Shown: piece after piece, positions 25,086-36,235 of the stretch
How the letters are laid out: each line of letters opens with the position of its first letter
Numbering within the stretch: position 1 is the stretch's first letter
Source: Macrotrachela quadricornifera
Lineage: Eukaryota; Rotifera; Eurotatoria; Philodinida; Philodinidae
Assembly: GCA_022393335.1 (NCBI GenBank)
Contig: JAJEKB010020781.1
Span: forward strand, 181,871-245,870
Length of the DNA stretch: 64,000 nt
Direction: 5' to 3'
Notes under the pieces: model-generated
Database searches by the model: none
What the model was told of the DNA's origin: nothing
Seen by the model: the letters and a program-made list of their open reading frames with translations, nothing else
Translations under genes and position numbers: made by a program

Positions 25086-26470
25086 TTTTAAATTGTTTGT
25101 ATGATGGATATTGTTCTCTAAAAAAAAAAATTTGTATAACTGGTTTAAATAAACAAAAACCTAACAAAATTCTCACACTTTAACCCTCAAGATGCGATTT
25201 TCTCATTCACTTGTATATCCTGTTCTTGAGGATAATTAATTATTACCGAATAAATATCATGATATTTTGATCAAATTAATGTATCTTATCTCTTGGTTTA
25301 TTTTCTCTTCCATATATTCTCTCTCTTTCCGTTTACACATTGTACATAAGAGATGGAGGAAATTGCATACAAAAAAAGTTTAGACAGTAACAATATTTTC
25401 TTTAACAGATTCTATTCAAAAGATAAAGAATATTTTTAATTAATTTTCCTAGTATTAATCTTGAGGATGTGAGTATAGCTGAAATCATCCTCGTTTACAC
25501 TCTCCAAATTTCGTATTTAGAATAATGTGAAAATAATTGAAAGAAATATCTGTGAATATTAGCTATATTAATTATAATAACCAATTGCCATTATATTTAT
25601 ATCGGTAATCATATGCGTATTATGTTGTCCTTACTCTTCGAGTATAAATCAATTAATTAACGAATATTTCGAATTCGTTAATTCAATAGATCACAACATC
25701 GATAGACAAACAATATATTATGTCAATCCTTTTTCAATATCAAATATGGCATGGTTCTCATCAAGTGTCACTTTTATTCAATTTTTAAACGAGGAAAATA
25801 AAAGCAGCAAGATCAGATGATATTGAAACATTTCACATTAGTGGATTTTCTTCAACTGAAACAGATCAAATATTTTTAAAGAAAACTTACTACCAATGTA
25901 AGAGTAATAATAATGAAAATTCAGGATTTGAAGTCAAAATTCAATTAATATAGAATTAAGAAAATAATGAATTTACATTCTTTTTAATTCCGTAAGTGAA
26001 TGTTTTTGAAATTATAAACTATTTATATATGAAAACTAAAAACAGTGAAGCTTTTTTTTTTTTATAAGTTTTCTGTTGATAGAAAACAAAATCAAAGATA
26101 ATCGAGAATATTTCTTATATGAAAAACTAGCTGATTTTGTTTTATTTTTTCATTCTAAATGGAATTAATATCAACATAACAATTAAATATCAGTAAATTG
26201 TTTTACTAATTTTTCTCGTTCAAAAATTATCATATTAGAAAAAAATTCATATTCTCACTAATAACAATTTTGCCTTTTGTTTTTATCGATTTACTCTTCT
26301 ATCGTATCAATATATAGAATTTAATGGTTTTTCAAAACCTATAGTAAATGATTAGATTTTAATTATATTTTTGCCTCCATTCTATACGTCATATCAAAAA
26401 AACAATATCATTACAATTCATAATTCAATACTATAATGACTCTTGAAGTTAATAAGTAATTTCTATTCTT
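25086..26470. other. No gene recognised
   Basis: AT-rich spacer. A short open stretch near 25800-25955 (reading ETFHISGFSSTETDQIF, followed by a GTAAG) could be an orphan exon or gene fragment, but no family was recognised. Confidence 0.35.
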
Positions 26471-26538
26471 GGGTATTAGTCAGACATGTCGACACCTCTC
26501 ACCCACACCAATGGTGTCGACATATCCTATTAATACCC
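26471..26538. repeat. 68-bp inverted repeat (hairpin or micro-MITE)
   Basis: GGGTATTA at the left edge and TAATACCC at the right are exact inverses. Inside them CATGTCGACACC faces GGTGTCGACATA across a 16-base spacer of CTCTCACCCACACCAAT type. It lies 235 bp before the esterase start, so it could be a tiny MITE or a promoter-proximal hairpin. Confidence 0.6.
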
Positions 26539-26772
26539 TATCTTTGTAATAGTACTTGTCTTTTCTTAGTGTTTCTTCTTATTATATGTAACCTTTTACT
26601 TTATTTCGAATTGATTTAACTTTATTGTTCCAAAAGTGCAAAAAAAGGAGACCTCTGTCGAAATAATAATGATAGGCAGATATTCTTTTACCAATGATAT
26701 ATATATATATATATAACTTTTGTCCTGATGGACCTCATCTAACACTATCATTTGTTGCGATTTATAAAAACA

Positions 26773-27943
26773 ATGTTATTATTGGACTCTTTCATTAGAC
26801 TTTCAAAGAAATTAAGTCTGTTTATTTTAACTCCGACGATTATTATTTCTCTATGGTATGGATCAACTAATTATCAACATATTCTCATACGTATTGTACA
26901 TTCTTTACTTACACTGAAACATTCTTTCATATCTGATGGAATTCGACCAACATTGAGTGCAGAATTTCGTGCTTTTGAAAATTTAATTCATATAAGACCA
27001 ATACCAGAATATGATCCATTAGCTGATGCTCTTACTTTACTTAAAGATATGCGTTCAAAATCTATTATGTCTGATCTTATTCCAAAACCGTTAAAATGTC
27101 GAATTGTCAAAGAAGTATTTGAACATGATGGTCATACCGTTGATACTTATTGGATTGATTATCCTATTCGAAATTTTCAAAAACATTCCGATAAATTATT
27201 TATCTTTTTACATGGTGGAGGATATTTAACAGGAAATATTCATAGTAAATTCTTTCTCTATATCTAAACTATGTAACTTATTCTGCATTTTTCTAGGTTA
27301 TAGTGGTATTGAATGTGAGTTATCTCGGATATTTAACGGAACAATTCTTCACGTAGAATATCGTCTTAGTCCTGAACATCCTGTACCTGCTGCTGTTAAT
27401 GATACAATTTCAGTCTATCGTACTTTACTTCATCAAGGTATTTCATCATCTCAAATTATTTTTATTGGTGATTCTGCTGGTGGTGGTCTTACTCTTCTTA
27501 CAACTCAAACTTTAATAGCACAACATGAACAAACTCCACGTGGACTCATTGTTTTATCCCCGTGGACGGATTTATCTGCATCCGGTGAAAGCTTTATTCG
27601 TAATCGTGAAATTGATTTATTATTTACTCATAATGATGTTCGATGGGTTACTGCACAAGTATTGAATCTTAATCAATCTTCATATGATCCTCACTATAGC
27701 CCTTTATTTGGTTCATTCAAAGGTTTCCCGTCTATGTATATCACTGTGGGTACCTCTGAATTATTATATGATGATGCAAGACGAGTATTTCAAAAAGCAA
27801 AGAAAGCGAATGTGAATGTAACACTTGAAGAAGGTTTGCATATGATGCATATTTATCCAATACTTTTCTCATTTTTTCCTGAAGCACAAAATACATTGAA
27901 TAATATTAATCAATGGATACAAATACTTTTTCATGAAAATTAA
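26773..27943 (+). CDS. Alpha/beta hydrolase of the hormone-sensitive lipase (GDXG) family
   Basis: Carboxylesterase or lipase-type enzyme. Two exons, 26773-27244 and 27297-27943, join across a 52-nt intron (phase 1 donor GTAAAT, acceptor TTCTAG), giving 372 residues. An earlier in-frame TTG is not used here; the first ATG is at 26773. Residues about 10-30 are hydrophobic, suggesting an N-terminal membrane anchor. The oxyanion motif HGGGY is at 147-151, just before the intron. The nucleophile elbow GDSAGG puts Ser at 217. The acid is Asp near 316 in SELLYDDA, and the base is His near 342 (or 339) in GLHMMHIY. The motifs VEYRLSPEHPVPA and SPWTDLS are family hallmarks. The substrate is unknown; the layout resembles arylacetamide deacetylase-like esterases. 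Confidence 0.9.
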
Positions 27944-28511
27944 ATTTTCAAAATTTTATTTTAAATATAGTCGAAGTTCATTATTGTGTGATATATAGTA
28001 GATAATTTGTTAAAGGTAACCATTTTCGTGTGAAAGTATTTCACGTGTTAATATCCATATTTTCTACTGAATAAAAAAAAACACTATTTTTCTTCCCAAT
28101 GTACAAATATTGTAGGGGCCAATTGATTTTCTCCCTATTGGATTTTTTTGTTTTTATTTAATTTAAACATCAAATGTAATTTTACGTATAAAAAATGTAT
28201 TAAAAGAAAAATCATATCCTCTACCGTGTTATGTTAAATACATTACAACTGACTGAAATTAATTTTGTTTATTATGGTTCGTAAGTGTGACATATATCAG
28301 TGTCTGACACTGGTGATAATCAAGCTAGATTCAGTCAAATGATTATTACTTTCATTTTTCAATGTACTCAAGTTACAAGAAGAGAACGGTTTTGTTATGT
28401 TGTTGATATTTTGTCAAACTTATCAAATTGATTTTCAAACAAATCGACAAATGAAATAGAAAATATCATATTAGCGAATGATTGATCGTCGACCACTGTA
28501 AAAAAGCAGTA
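27944..28511. other. No intact gene; spacer before WWE relic
   Basis: Esterase 3' region, then AT-rich sequence. The part nearest 28512 may hold further eroded exons of the WWE-containing gene, but no frame could be followed. Confidence 0.35.
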
Positions 28512-28739
28512 GATAATCTAAATTGGTATTTTTGTAACGAACATAGTGGTTGGATACGTTATGAATCACTCGTACAAAATCGATTTGAACAAGCATTTCA
28601 ATCATATCGATCAGGTTGAGGATCATCAACTGTTGATATTCAGTTTCCTACACGTTCAGAAACATATCAAATTCATTTTTTAAGAGGATAACAAACAAAC
28701 AAAATTGATAATGTTGCCAAAAATATCAAATGTGAATAA
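28512..28739 (+). pseudogene. WWE-domain gene fragment with in-frame stops
   Basis: One frame of 75 codons reads like a WWE domain. It has NLNWYFCNEHSGWIRYE, then FEQAFQSY, then YQIHFLRG, which supplies the two Trp and the late hydrophobic strand of the family. Two stops interrupt it (TGA near 28617 and TAA near 28686) before a final TAA. WWE domains bind ADP-ribose chains and occur in PARP and ubiquitin-ligase proteins (established knowledge). No start, splice sites or partner domain are seen, so this is a dead fragment of a larger gene. It lies between two loci with ADP-ribosyltransferase-type folds. Confidence 0.65.
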
Positions 28740-28970
28740 AGGAAATAAGAACATAGTTGATTTTATTTGTTTTCTGTAACATCAATATTGGTGAAAAGAA
28801 ATTCACATTTTTTAATCGTCGTTAGAAATAGAAAATATGAGTGTGATATAACGAGCAATTCTCTTCTCGTCGAAATCCATTTTTATCAGATTTTGTTGTT
28901 TCTGTTCTGTATTTCTGCATTACATCGTCTATTGATGCAATGATCATAAATTGTCAAAAAAAAAGATAAA

Positions 28971-29042
28971 TGCATCTGTTGGGAGACAAACCCAAATCTC
29001 TTGAGTGGCAATCAAGCACTCTGACCATTGAACTACAGATGC
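28971..29042 (-). tRNA. tRNA-Gly (anticodon GCC), T-loop divergent
   Basis: The 72-nt minus-strand sequence folds as a cloverleaf. The acceptor GCATCTG pairs with CAGATGC, with discriminator A. The D stem is GTTC/GAGT. The anticodon stem CTTGA/TCAAG is perfect and holds loop TTGCCAC, so the anticodon is GCC. The T stem TTGGG/CCCAA is intact but its loop is TTTGTCT rather than the usual TTCRANY, so C56 and A58 are changed. That weakens the internal B box. It may be a diverged functional gene or a recent pseudogene. Confidence 0.75.
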
Positions 29043-29313
29043 TTATTTTACGTATTTACGTAGTTTATCTTCATTTTTCTCGCTATAAGCTTCGTGTTGA
29101 TGCTTCTCTTGAGAGTGGATAACAATTTGAATACAAGACTAACAGACAAAAGCACAAGCCATGCAAACCCACGCACTCCTCAGAACAGTTTTTTCATTAA
29201 TTCATTGTATATTTTATCAAAAAATTATTCATAGTAAATCACGTTCTATTTGATAATTTCCAACAAAGATCGCGGTTGCTAGGATACTATTTTACAAACA
29301 ATCGTTATTCACG

Positions 29314-29321
29314 TATAAAAG
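29314..29321 (+). promoter_or_regulatory. TATA box of the Hint gene
   Basis: TATAAAAG lies 71 bp upstream of the ATG at 29392. This spacing would give a 5' UTR of about 45 bases. Confidence 0.5.
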
Positions 29322-29391
29322 GCATTGAATTGGCATTGGAATCAAAGTTAAATATTTTTGAAGTCAAGAGAAGTCTACAATATAAGTTACC

Positions 29392-30349
29392 ATGTTTCTC
29401 TGCTATAATATTCTGGCAATTCTATGTCTAGTTTATCTTAGCAGTTCTATGTCAGTAAATATTAGTTCTAATAACACTAGTTCCAGCAGCACAAAAGCTC
29501 TGGTATGTGTTGGCTTTTGTCGTATGTAATCTAAAACATAATTCTATATACATAAATGTTAGAATGTATTCTTCTTTCTTTAGCACAAGTTAGCCTGTTC
29601 AAAAATCCACCAAAATGTTTTTCTAGCGACAACTGGGTGAAACTGGCAGACGGCCGACGACAAAATATTGGTCAATTGCATATTGGAGAAAAAATTTTAG
29701 CTTATGATGGTTCGAATTTGTTGTATAGTGAAATGATTTTGATGCTCGATAAGAACACAATAGATGGAGGTAGGCATGTCATTATTTTCGATATCATTAT
29801 ACTATGTCCGTGTTGACTTTGTTTAGCTATCTTTTATACCCTTCATACTGAATCCAATCATACTATCAGTTTGACTGGAACACATCTGATTCCCATTGCC
29901 ACCGACGAAGAATCAATGCCATACGTGGCAGCGAAATATGTCCGTACAAATCGTGATTCTCTCTATGTAATTTCTGCAAATGGAACATTAATGAAATCGC
30001 TGGTCATTCAGATCACAAATAAAATGAAAATAGGATATGCTGCTCCGTTAACAACGACAGGTAAATCTAATACATCAGGGATGTATCTTGAATTTTATTT
30101 TTTATAGGTACATTATTTGTCAACAATGTTTTGGCTAGTTCCTTTGCTCACGTTCATAGTCACGCAATGGCACAACTAGCGATGGCACCAGTACGATGGT
30201 ATAATACTTGGACAAAACTGATTTCACCTTTTCAATCTTACAAAAATAGCCAATCTGAAGAAATACACGATGGTATCCATTGGATTGGTCGAGCTATGCT
30301 TAGTTTTACTATGGAATATTGTCCATCTGCATTAGAACTCACACATTAG
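29392..30349 (+). CDS. Secreted Hint (hedgehog-type autoprocessing) domain protein
   Basis: Four exons join to 263 residues: 29392-29521, 29584-29769, 29827-30060 and 30108-30349. The three introns are 62, 57 and 47 nt and all are phase 1. The start encodes a signal peptide (MFLCYNILAILCLVYLSSS), then a short Ser/Asn-rich stretch. The Hint domain follows: Cys55-Phe at its first position (KCFSSDNWVKLADG), QLHIGEKILAYDG, the block-B T-x-x-H motif LTGTHLIPI (Thr122, His125), and the hog-type end GTLFVNNVLASSFAHVHSHA. Hint domains self-cleave through an N-S acyl shift at the first Cys. Hedgehog versions then attach a sterol to the upstream part. There is no hedgehog signalling domain, so only about 35 residues would be released after signal cleavage. 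AATAAA lies at 30430. The domain call is firm; processing activity is inferred. Confidence 0.87.
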
Positions 30350-30975
30350 ACTTTCTGAAAAGACTCATCACATTTCTTTGTTTTCAAACTGAAATTGTTT
30401 TGTATTTTTCTGTCTCTTTGCATTAAACTAATAAACACCGATTAAATATTATAAGTATACAAACCATACTCGAGAGTGAAAAAGAAAGTGGTTTGAATCA
30501 GACAGACATCCACACACAATGTAAAAACTGATTCAATCAGCAGTGGTTTCTAGAATATCACTTCAGTTATTACTTTTCTGTTCTTCCAGTTGTTTCTATT
30601 GTTGCCAAAGTCATATTTCATAGAAAAAACAGCATTTTTTACTTTTCTCTTCACCATCGATTTATACATATTAAAATAAGAAAAGAGAACATAAAACAAA
30701 TACTTGTAAAAACAACTCATATTTGCACATGCAAAATATACACTAATAATAGTTTTAGATTTGACTTTATAAATCCACATTCTCTTGTAGAGAAATGTCT
30801 CGAAGAACGAAGGATAAATAATATATTGCCTGCTTATCAATACATTTATGTGAAGGTAAATACAGAAAGAAATTTTTTTTCTGATTCTGATCTTACGCAA
30901 TTATGATACAAGATGAGTCATTCATGCATCATTTTCTTGTAAATATCTTATGAAAGATGAAATAAAAAAATATTT
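30350..30975. other. Spacer between Hint gene and tRNA
   Basis: Hint gene 3' UTR, then AT-rich sequence. A 116-codon minus-strand frame at 30550-30900 has no motif and a composition typical of random AT-rich DNA. Confidence 0.4.
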
Positions 30976-31046
30976 CGCTACTGCAGGGAATTGAACCCTG
31001 ATCTTCGGCTAGACAAACCGTAATACTACCATTGTACTACAGTAGC
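30976..31046 (-). tRNA. tRNA-Asp-like gene (anticodon GTC)
   Basis: The 71-nt minus-strand cloverleaf has acceptor GCTACTG/CAGTAGC, D stem GTAC/GTAT and a perfect T arm CAGGG-TTCAATT-CCCTG, with both internal promoter boxes intact. The anticodon stem ACGGT/GCCGA has an outer A-A mismatch and a T-G closing pair; its loop TTGTCTA gives anticodon GTC. Position 37 is T rather than a purine. The overall body is unlike the usual animal tRNA-Asp, so charging identity is uncertain. Confidence 0.7.
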
Positions 31047-31193
31047 TTATACATTCTAAATTTGCTATTTATCAATCTCTGTTCTGAAGGGTATGAGTAT
31101 AGGCGCAGAGAAGATGTTCTTAGAATCACGTCGCAAACAGTCTTTTATTGATATTTTTCGTCTTCTTCTTAATTTCGTACAATATAAAAAAAA

Positions 31194-32603
31194 ATGTTCA
31201 AGTGTGGATGGTATACAATTGTTCTTTTTAATATCGTTATTCTTGGCCAACATTTTATTTTGACAGGTAGATTTTTGCTTTAATAAGATTTACATTTTTT
31301 AACTATTTTTTCTAGGAATTACGTTGTCGATGTTTGTCGAATAATGCAAATTGTTGGCCAAATGCTTTGATTTGGCAAACTTTTAATGAATCAATTGGTG
31401 AACGAACAGTTTCACTTCAACCATCTGCTGCAATGTGTGGTGAAAATCCACCGAATACGAATATTTGTTCCATGGCTAACTGGACAAGTGCTATGTGGCG
31501 TAGTGATCAAGCTGGAGCCATGTTTTCTGTTCAGGTTCACCTAACAATATTATGTGTACTCAAGGATTTGTTCCTCGATTAGGGGTTAATGCCACAACTG
31601 CCGAACATATACAGGCAACAGTGGGGCGAGGTCTATAATTGGTTAGCATCTCATAGATTGATAGCAATCGGTGGAATAGCGAGAACTATTGGTGCAATTG
31701 GTGGTTATTTACAAGGTGGTGGTCATGGACCATTGTTACTTTGGAAAGATATGGCAGCTGATCAAGTGCTTGAATTTGATGTTGTTACTGCCGATGGACA
31801 ACGAAAAATAGTCAATGCTTGTCAAAATAAAGATTTATTCTGGGCATCACGTGGTGGAAGTTATGCTATTGTACTTACACCAGTTTTATGTACATTTTCA
31901 TCACCACCTGTAATCAGTATTTATTACGTCATTTCTGCACCGAATCAAACACGCTATGAACGTTTCATTCAAGATTTTATTCGAAATTTACCTACATTAG
32001 CTGATGCTAATTGTGCTGGTTATTTTCATATGACAGACACCAATATTATTATTGGATTTCTTGTACCAAATGGAAACTTCACTACAATTACTGAACTTTT
32101 TAATCAATTAATGAAGAATAATATGGATTTACAATTTACAGCTAATGATATCCAGCCATTTTCATCATTCAACGATTATTTTGTACAAAGAAAACCTTTA
32201 GTCAATTTTTTTGGTAGTAATGTTATAGTGAGTTCTCGTCTTATTCCTGAGACAATCGTTCGTAATCAACATGATCAAGTTGCTAATGTACTCGTACGTA
32301 TCAGAGGTCGAAGTAAAAGTCTAACAACACTTACTGGACATTTAGTAGCTGGTCGACAAGTATTCAATACATCCATTAATAATAGTATTAGTCCAGCGTG
32401 GCGTACAACACTTTTAAACATATTCTATACACAAGGATGGTCTGAAGGAATAGCAACAGCTGAACAAGAACTTCTACCTTCCCGTCTACGAGATAAAATT
32501 AGCATTCTTGAAACGGTGGCGGGTGGTGAACATTTTCAGTACTCGAGATATTTATAATCGATTAAAATCAATCAAAAATTCAGTTGATCCAAATCATCTG
32601 TTT
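31194..32603 (+). pseudogene. Berberine-bridge-type FAD oxidase pseudogene
   Basis: The remains of a secreted FAD-linked oxidase (BBE-like, FAD_binding_4 plus BBE domain). A signal-peptide exon starts at 31194 (MFKCGWYTIVLFNIVILGQ). The main body starts LRCRCLSNNANCWPNALIWQ and SLQPSAAMCGENPP. A frame change near 31533 leads to PRLGVNATTAEHIQATV. The frame then jumps near 31620 directly to QWGEVYNWLASHRL and GGYLQGGGHGPLLLWKDMA. The missing part should hold the covalent-FAD histidine (GHD region). A long open part follows to 32557. Near 32535 another shift and loss leads to IYNRLKSIKNSVDPNHLFT. The foldback element then cuts the C-terminus at 32604. The phase of exon 1 does not match the body either. 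The gene is dead by several lesions. Confidence 0.85.
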
Positions 32604-33561
32604 ACGTGGGTCACTCCAAAAGTTTTTAGACCCGGCTCTTCTAAAGGGCGCAGTTCAAGTTTAAGTATTTTGTTATAATGCTTAGGCATATTTAGGATTA
32701 TGTGCAAAGTTTCAGACTTCTAGGTTTTGTACTTCGCTGTGGGTCATCATTGCTTTTATATTTAGTGTATGTAACTTGCTAACGGATGATCCATCATAAA
32801 TCAGAGAACTTTGCATTTCATTTTTTAATTCTTAAATATATTTTATTAAAATTCAAAATACACTAAAAGATGTAGCGTGAAAAGCTCTATAATTTATGAT
32901 GGACACCTAATTTTGCAGTTGCAGTTTTTTGCGTTAAAAACTTGACAAAGTTTTGAGCAATCAAATTTAGACGCTGCGAAAACAAGATTTTTTGATAAAA
33001 GGCGACTTCGTTTTATTCTTCTTTCATCTTTGCATTATCTAATATCTTCTGTGAAACGAAAATAAAATATACCATAAGATGCAGCGTGAAAAGCTCTACA
33101 ATTTACAAAAACAGTTTCATTTTAATTGTTTTTGTTATCTTGAAAGTAAAATGAAACTTCTCTGAACCACGAATTGCAGAATCGAGAGTTGGTCACTCAG
33201 AATACTCTTTATTTTGAAAGAAAAAATAGATAATCACCACAAATTTTGTATTGTAGATTGTAGAGCTTTTCACGCTGCATCTCTTGATATATTTTGTTTT
33301 TATTTTCATAAAATATTTGTAAGGATCAAAATATGAAATTGAAAGTTCTGTCATTTATCGTAAGTCATCCATTATGTAACGTATAGAAAATGGCATGTTA
33401 CTCAGGTAGAAGAAATGGTAGATTACGGCAAAGTACAAGACTTAGAAGTCTGAAATTTTGCATATATTCATAAATATGCCTAAGCATTATAACAAAATAC
33501 TTAAACTTGAACTACGCCCTTTAGAAGAGCCGGGTCTAAAAACTTTTGGAGTGACCCACGT
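32604..33561. mobile_element. Long foldback element inserted in the oxidase pseudogene
   Basis: About 950 bp with inverted arms of about 300 bp. The outer left end ACGTGGGTCACTCCAAAAGT is repeated inverted at the right end (33539-33561), and the next 40 bases (TTTTTAGACCCGGCTCTTC and on) match without a gap. ACGT, or the TA inside it, is present at both edges, so the target duplication is TA or ACGT. The word GATGCAGCGTGAAAAGCTCT, or a close variant, occurs near 32870, 33078 and (inverted) 33265. There is no coding frame. Confidence 0.8.
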
Positions 33562-35185
33562 ATATTGCGCTCAACTATCAAAAACATAAATCGCAATAAT
33601 CCTATCTATAATTTTTTCAAAAATATACGCCTATTCCTTAAACTCTCAAAAAATTAGCAAATCAATCTACGAGGCATTGCTGTTACTAAAGAGTAAAACA
33701 CAAAATTCATTCACATTACTCAGCTATGAGGATATATTACATTTTCGGATATCGAGCTCGTTATACCAAATCAACTCATTCCTCAACTTTGAGGATATAG
33801 TTCATCTTGAGATAACCAGATGGTTACACTAGTAGGAGACCATGGGAAATAGTGTGTTTGTGAGAGAATACAAGGTGTAATGGGATTATAACATCACTCT
33901 GAAATCTTGCATTTTCATACTTAGCCATGCGTATTGCTATTCCTGATTGAACGAAGAAAATAAAAAGAAGAGTTACCATAAAAGAAATTTTTTAAATATC
34001 GGTTGTTTCAAGACAAAACTTTCGTATATATTCTATATGTTGATGCTCAATTGTTTGATACGTCTGAGATATTATTGGAAACATGGTCGTGATGAAAGAG
34101 AGTTTTTTTTTTACAGCCTTATACAAAGATTAAAACAAAAATACTAGATGCGTTGATAATATTAGTCTTTACATTATGCTCCTTTGTACTTTCTGGTGTC
34201 TTATGGAAGAAAAAATTTAACGACATTTTGACACTCACTCTTTGTTCTCTATATTATTATCATCTTGTATTTTGTTCTTTTAGTCAACGTCTACAAAAAT
34301 GACGTGATAAACTACCTAACAAAAATACGATGTCGTAAAGTAAATAAAAGAATAACAAAATTTCCAAGAAAAAGAATCCAAGAAATAAATGCAGTACGCA
34401 TTCCTATTAAATAGTTGTATTATTGACGAAATATTGAAAATAAGTAAGTTTGTTTCAGTGTTTAATATCACGCATTCGAATAAAACATATCGTCAGACAG
34501 AAAATGATATGAACGAGAAATTGGATTATAGTCTTTATTTTCGTTTCTCGTTTTTCCCCATCAAAACCTCAATGCCAATATAAAATGGGCGATTGTTCTC
34601 AGCAAGAGCTCAAGAAAACGAGTTACTTTAACTCGAACTCGTTTATATTATCTTCTACCTGCTCGTAGTAACAAAGCATCTATTTTTTCCGCCAAATTTT
34701 GGTATTTAATCAGCTATAAATATCATCTAAAAGTTTCTTATTACTTATAAATATTTTAAACACAAGCCACTTCATAAGTCATCAAGCAAAGATGAAATCT
34801 ATCACGATGGTTTATAGACGACGAAATTATTTATTATATACTGTCATCGCTGTTTTCGTCATGTGGAGTATGTACACTCTATTTATGACGCACGTCAAAA
34901 AAAAGGAAAGAAAAAAATGTTGGTTTATTCCATTTTACACGAGCACTATAAACGAGCAAGAAAGAACATGAAAAGTCAACAAAATATGATATCATTGTAA
35001 AAATTTTCATTGGCATTTCGTGAGAATTAAAAGCAGACCAAAAGACTTTAATTTTTATTTTTTTAGCATCTGTTACAAAGTTTGTAACATTATTCTTTTA
35101 TATCTGCACTAATGTTAGTCTTTCTTCATTTTGTTTATTTTCGAAACTGTATGCTTCTATTCCAATATCTTTTCAGATAATTGCT
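33562..35185. other. No firm gene; possible 5' exon of the next gene
   Basis: AT-rich spacer. An open stretch starting with ATG at 34792 (reading MVYRRRNYLLYTVIAVFVMW) could be a signal-anchor exon for the gene at 35186. No donor joins it in a frame that fits, so it is not included in that model. The TTTTCAG just before 35178 looks like a real acceptor. Confidence 0.35.
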
Positions 35186-35972
35186 ATGGCGAGTTCGAAT
35201 ACAGATAATCAGATTGAGCTCTGCTGCAGCGTGCCTGTTACATGTGAAGAGATCGATCATACGTCCCTTGTACACGTAAAACGTATATGCTGGAATAGAA
35301 ATTACAATCGCGGTTATTGCACAAAAAACTGCACTCAAATGAATAGAACAATGACGCACACATATTGGAAAGGCCGACTACCATCCTCACCAGAACGATT
35401 TCCTTACTATGTTCCAAGCACTTGGTTTCGCCTCAGTGTACAAGTAGATGCTACATGTCTTCCAGATTGGGGTCCAAACTGGCACACATTGTACCACGGT
35501 ACAGATCCACGAAATATTCATAAGATTATTGAAAACGGATTTCGAGTTCGGAAATGCCAACATGGATTTCCAGCGCTGTATCTCTCCTAGTATTCAATAT
35601 TCTTCGCACCCGAGATATGCACGCGTAATTTTACACAATGGTTTCTACTTTCAGTTCGTACTGGAGGTGCGAGTTGACACCAGAAAATTGCAGCCGCAGA
35701 AAAAGCGTGAAACGCTTAGCATTGGCGCACAAGGCGATATCGATCCAAACTTTCCAAACAACGAAAATCTTGAATTCTTATTTGAAGCAGTAGAAGGAAA
35801 TTTTATAAAATCTTGCGAAGGTGTAGTTGTCACGGGTGTGATGGTTCGAAAAGTAGACTTCGATCCTGCATCGTTACCCTCAAGTTGGTGGTGGTGCAAA
35901 TGGCGTACTTGGATGCAAATTCATCGTTACTACTACAATGGCATTCCGAAAATTGAGACTCACACAGACTGA
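35186..35972 (+). pseudogene. PARP/ART-like-fold protein, frameshifted
   Basis: The first frame (35186-35590) ends PYYVPSTWFRLSVQV, then WHTLYHGTDPRNIHKII, then GFPALYLS before a TAG. A second frame picks up exactly there with SPSIQYSSHPRYARVI and continues to 35972. Y-H-G-T followed about 35 residues later by Y-x-S-P-S-I-x-Y is the pattern of an ADP-ribosyltransferase-like fold protein family common in bdelloids (recalled). The frame moves +1 at about 35587, equivalent to loss of two bases in YLSPS. This is either a true lesion, an assembly error, or a missed tiny intron. The rest of the second frame is clean, so the lesion is recent or artefactual. NAD use is not established. A N-terminal exon may be missing. 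Confidence 0.6.
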
Positions 35973-36235
35973 TTTTTTGTGATCTTTTGGGATGATTTTA
36001 GCGAATCCAATAGGTGCAACACGGTTTTTTTCATTTTTACAATCGTTCATTGTGCAGAAGGACATTTCTCACTGTAATAATTAGTCAGTAAAATTTTTGC
36101 TACTGGTAGAACAATAAATAAGTTCCTATCTTTTTTGTTACCAGAATAAGTCGGTATATCTTGATTTTTCCCTTTACTATTTTCTCAGTAGTTAGCGTAC
36201 ATTTCCACCATTGTCATGCTTACCCATGTAAGCAC

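Noticed and set aside
27245..27661. Treating the esterase as two separate short genes
   Set aside because: A 52-nt intron with consensus borders joins them, and the catalytic Ser lies in the second part.
30550..30900. 116-codon minus frame
   Set aside because: Low-complexity aromatic and basic composition without any domain; next to a gene 3' end.
34792..34970. Signal-anchor exon for the PARP-fold gene
   Set aside because: No donor joins it in a frame compatible with the acceptor at 35178; noted only as a possibility.
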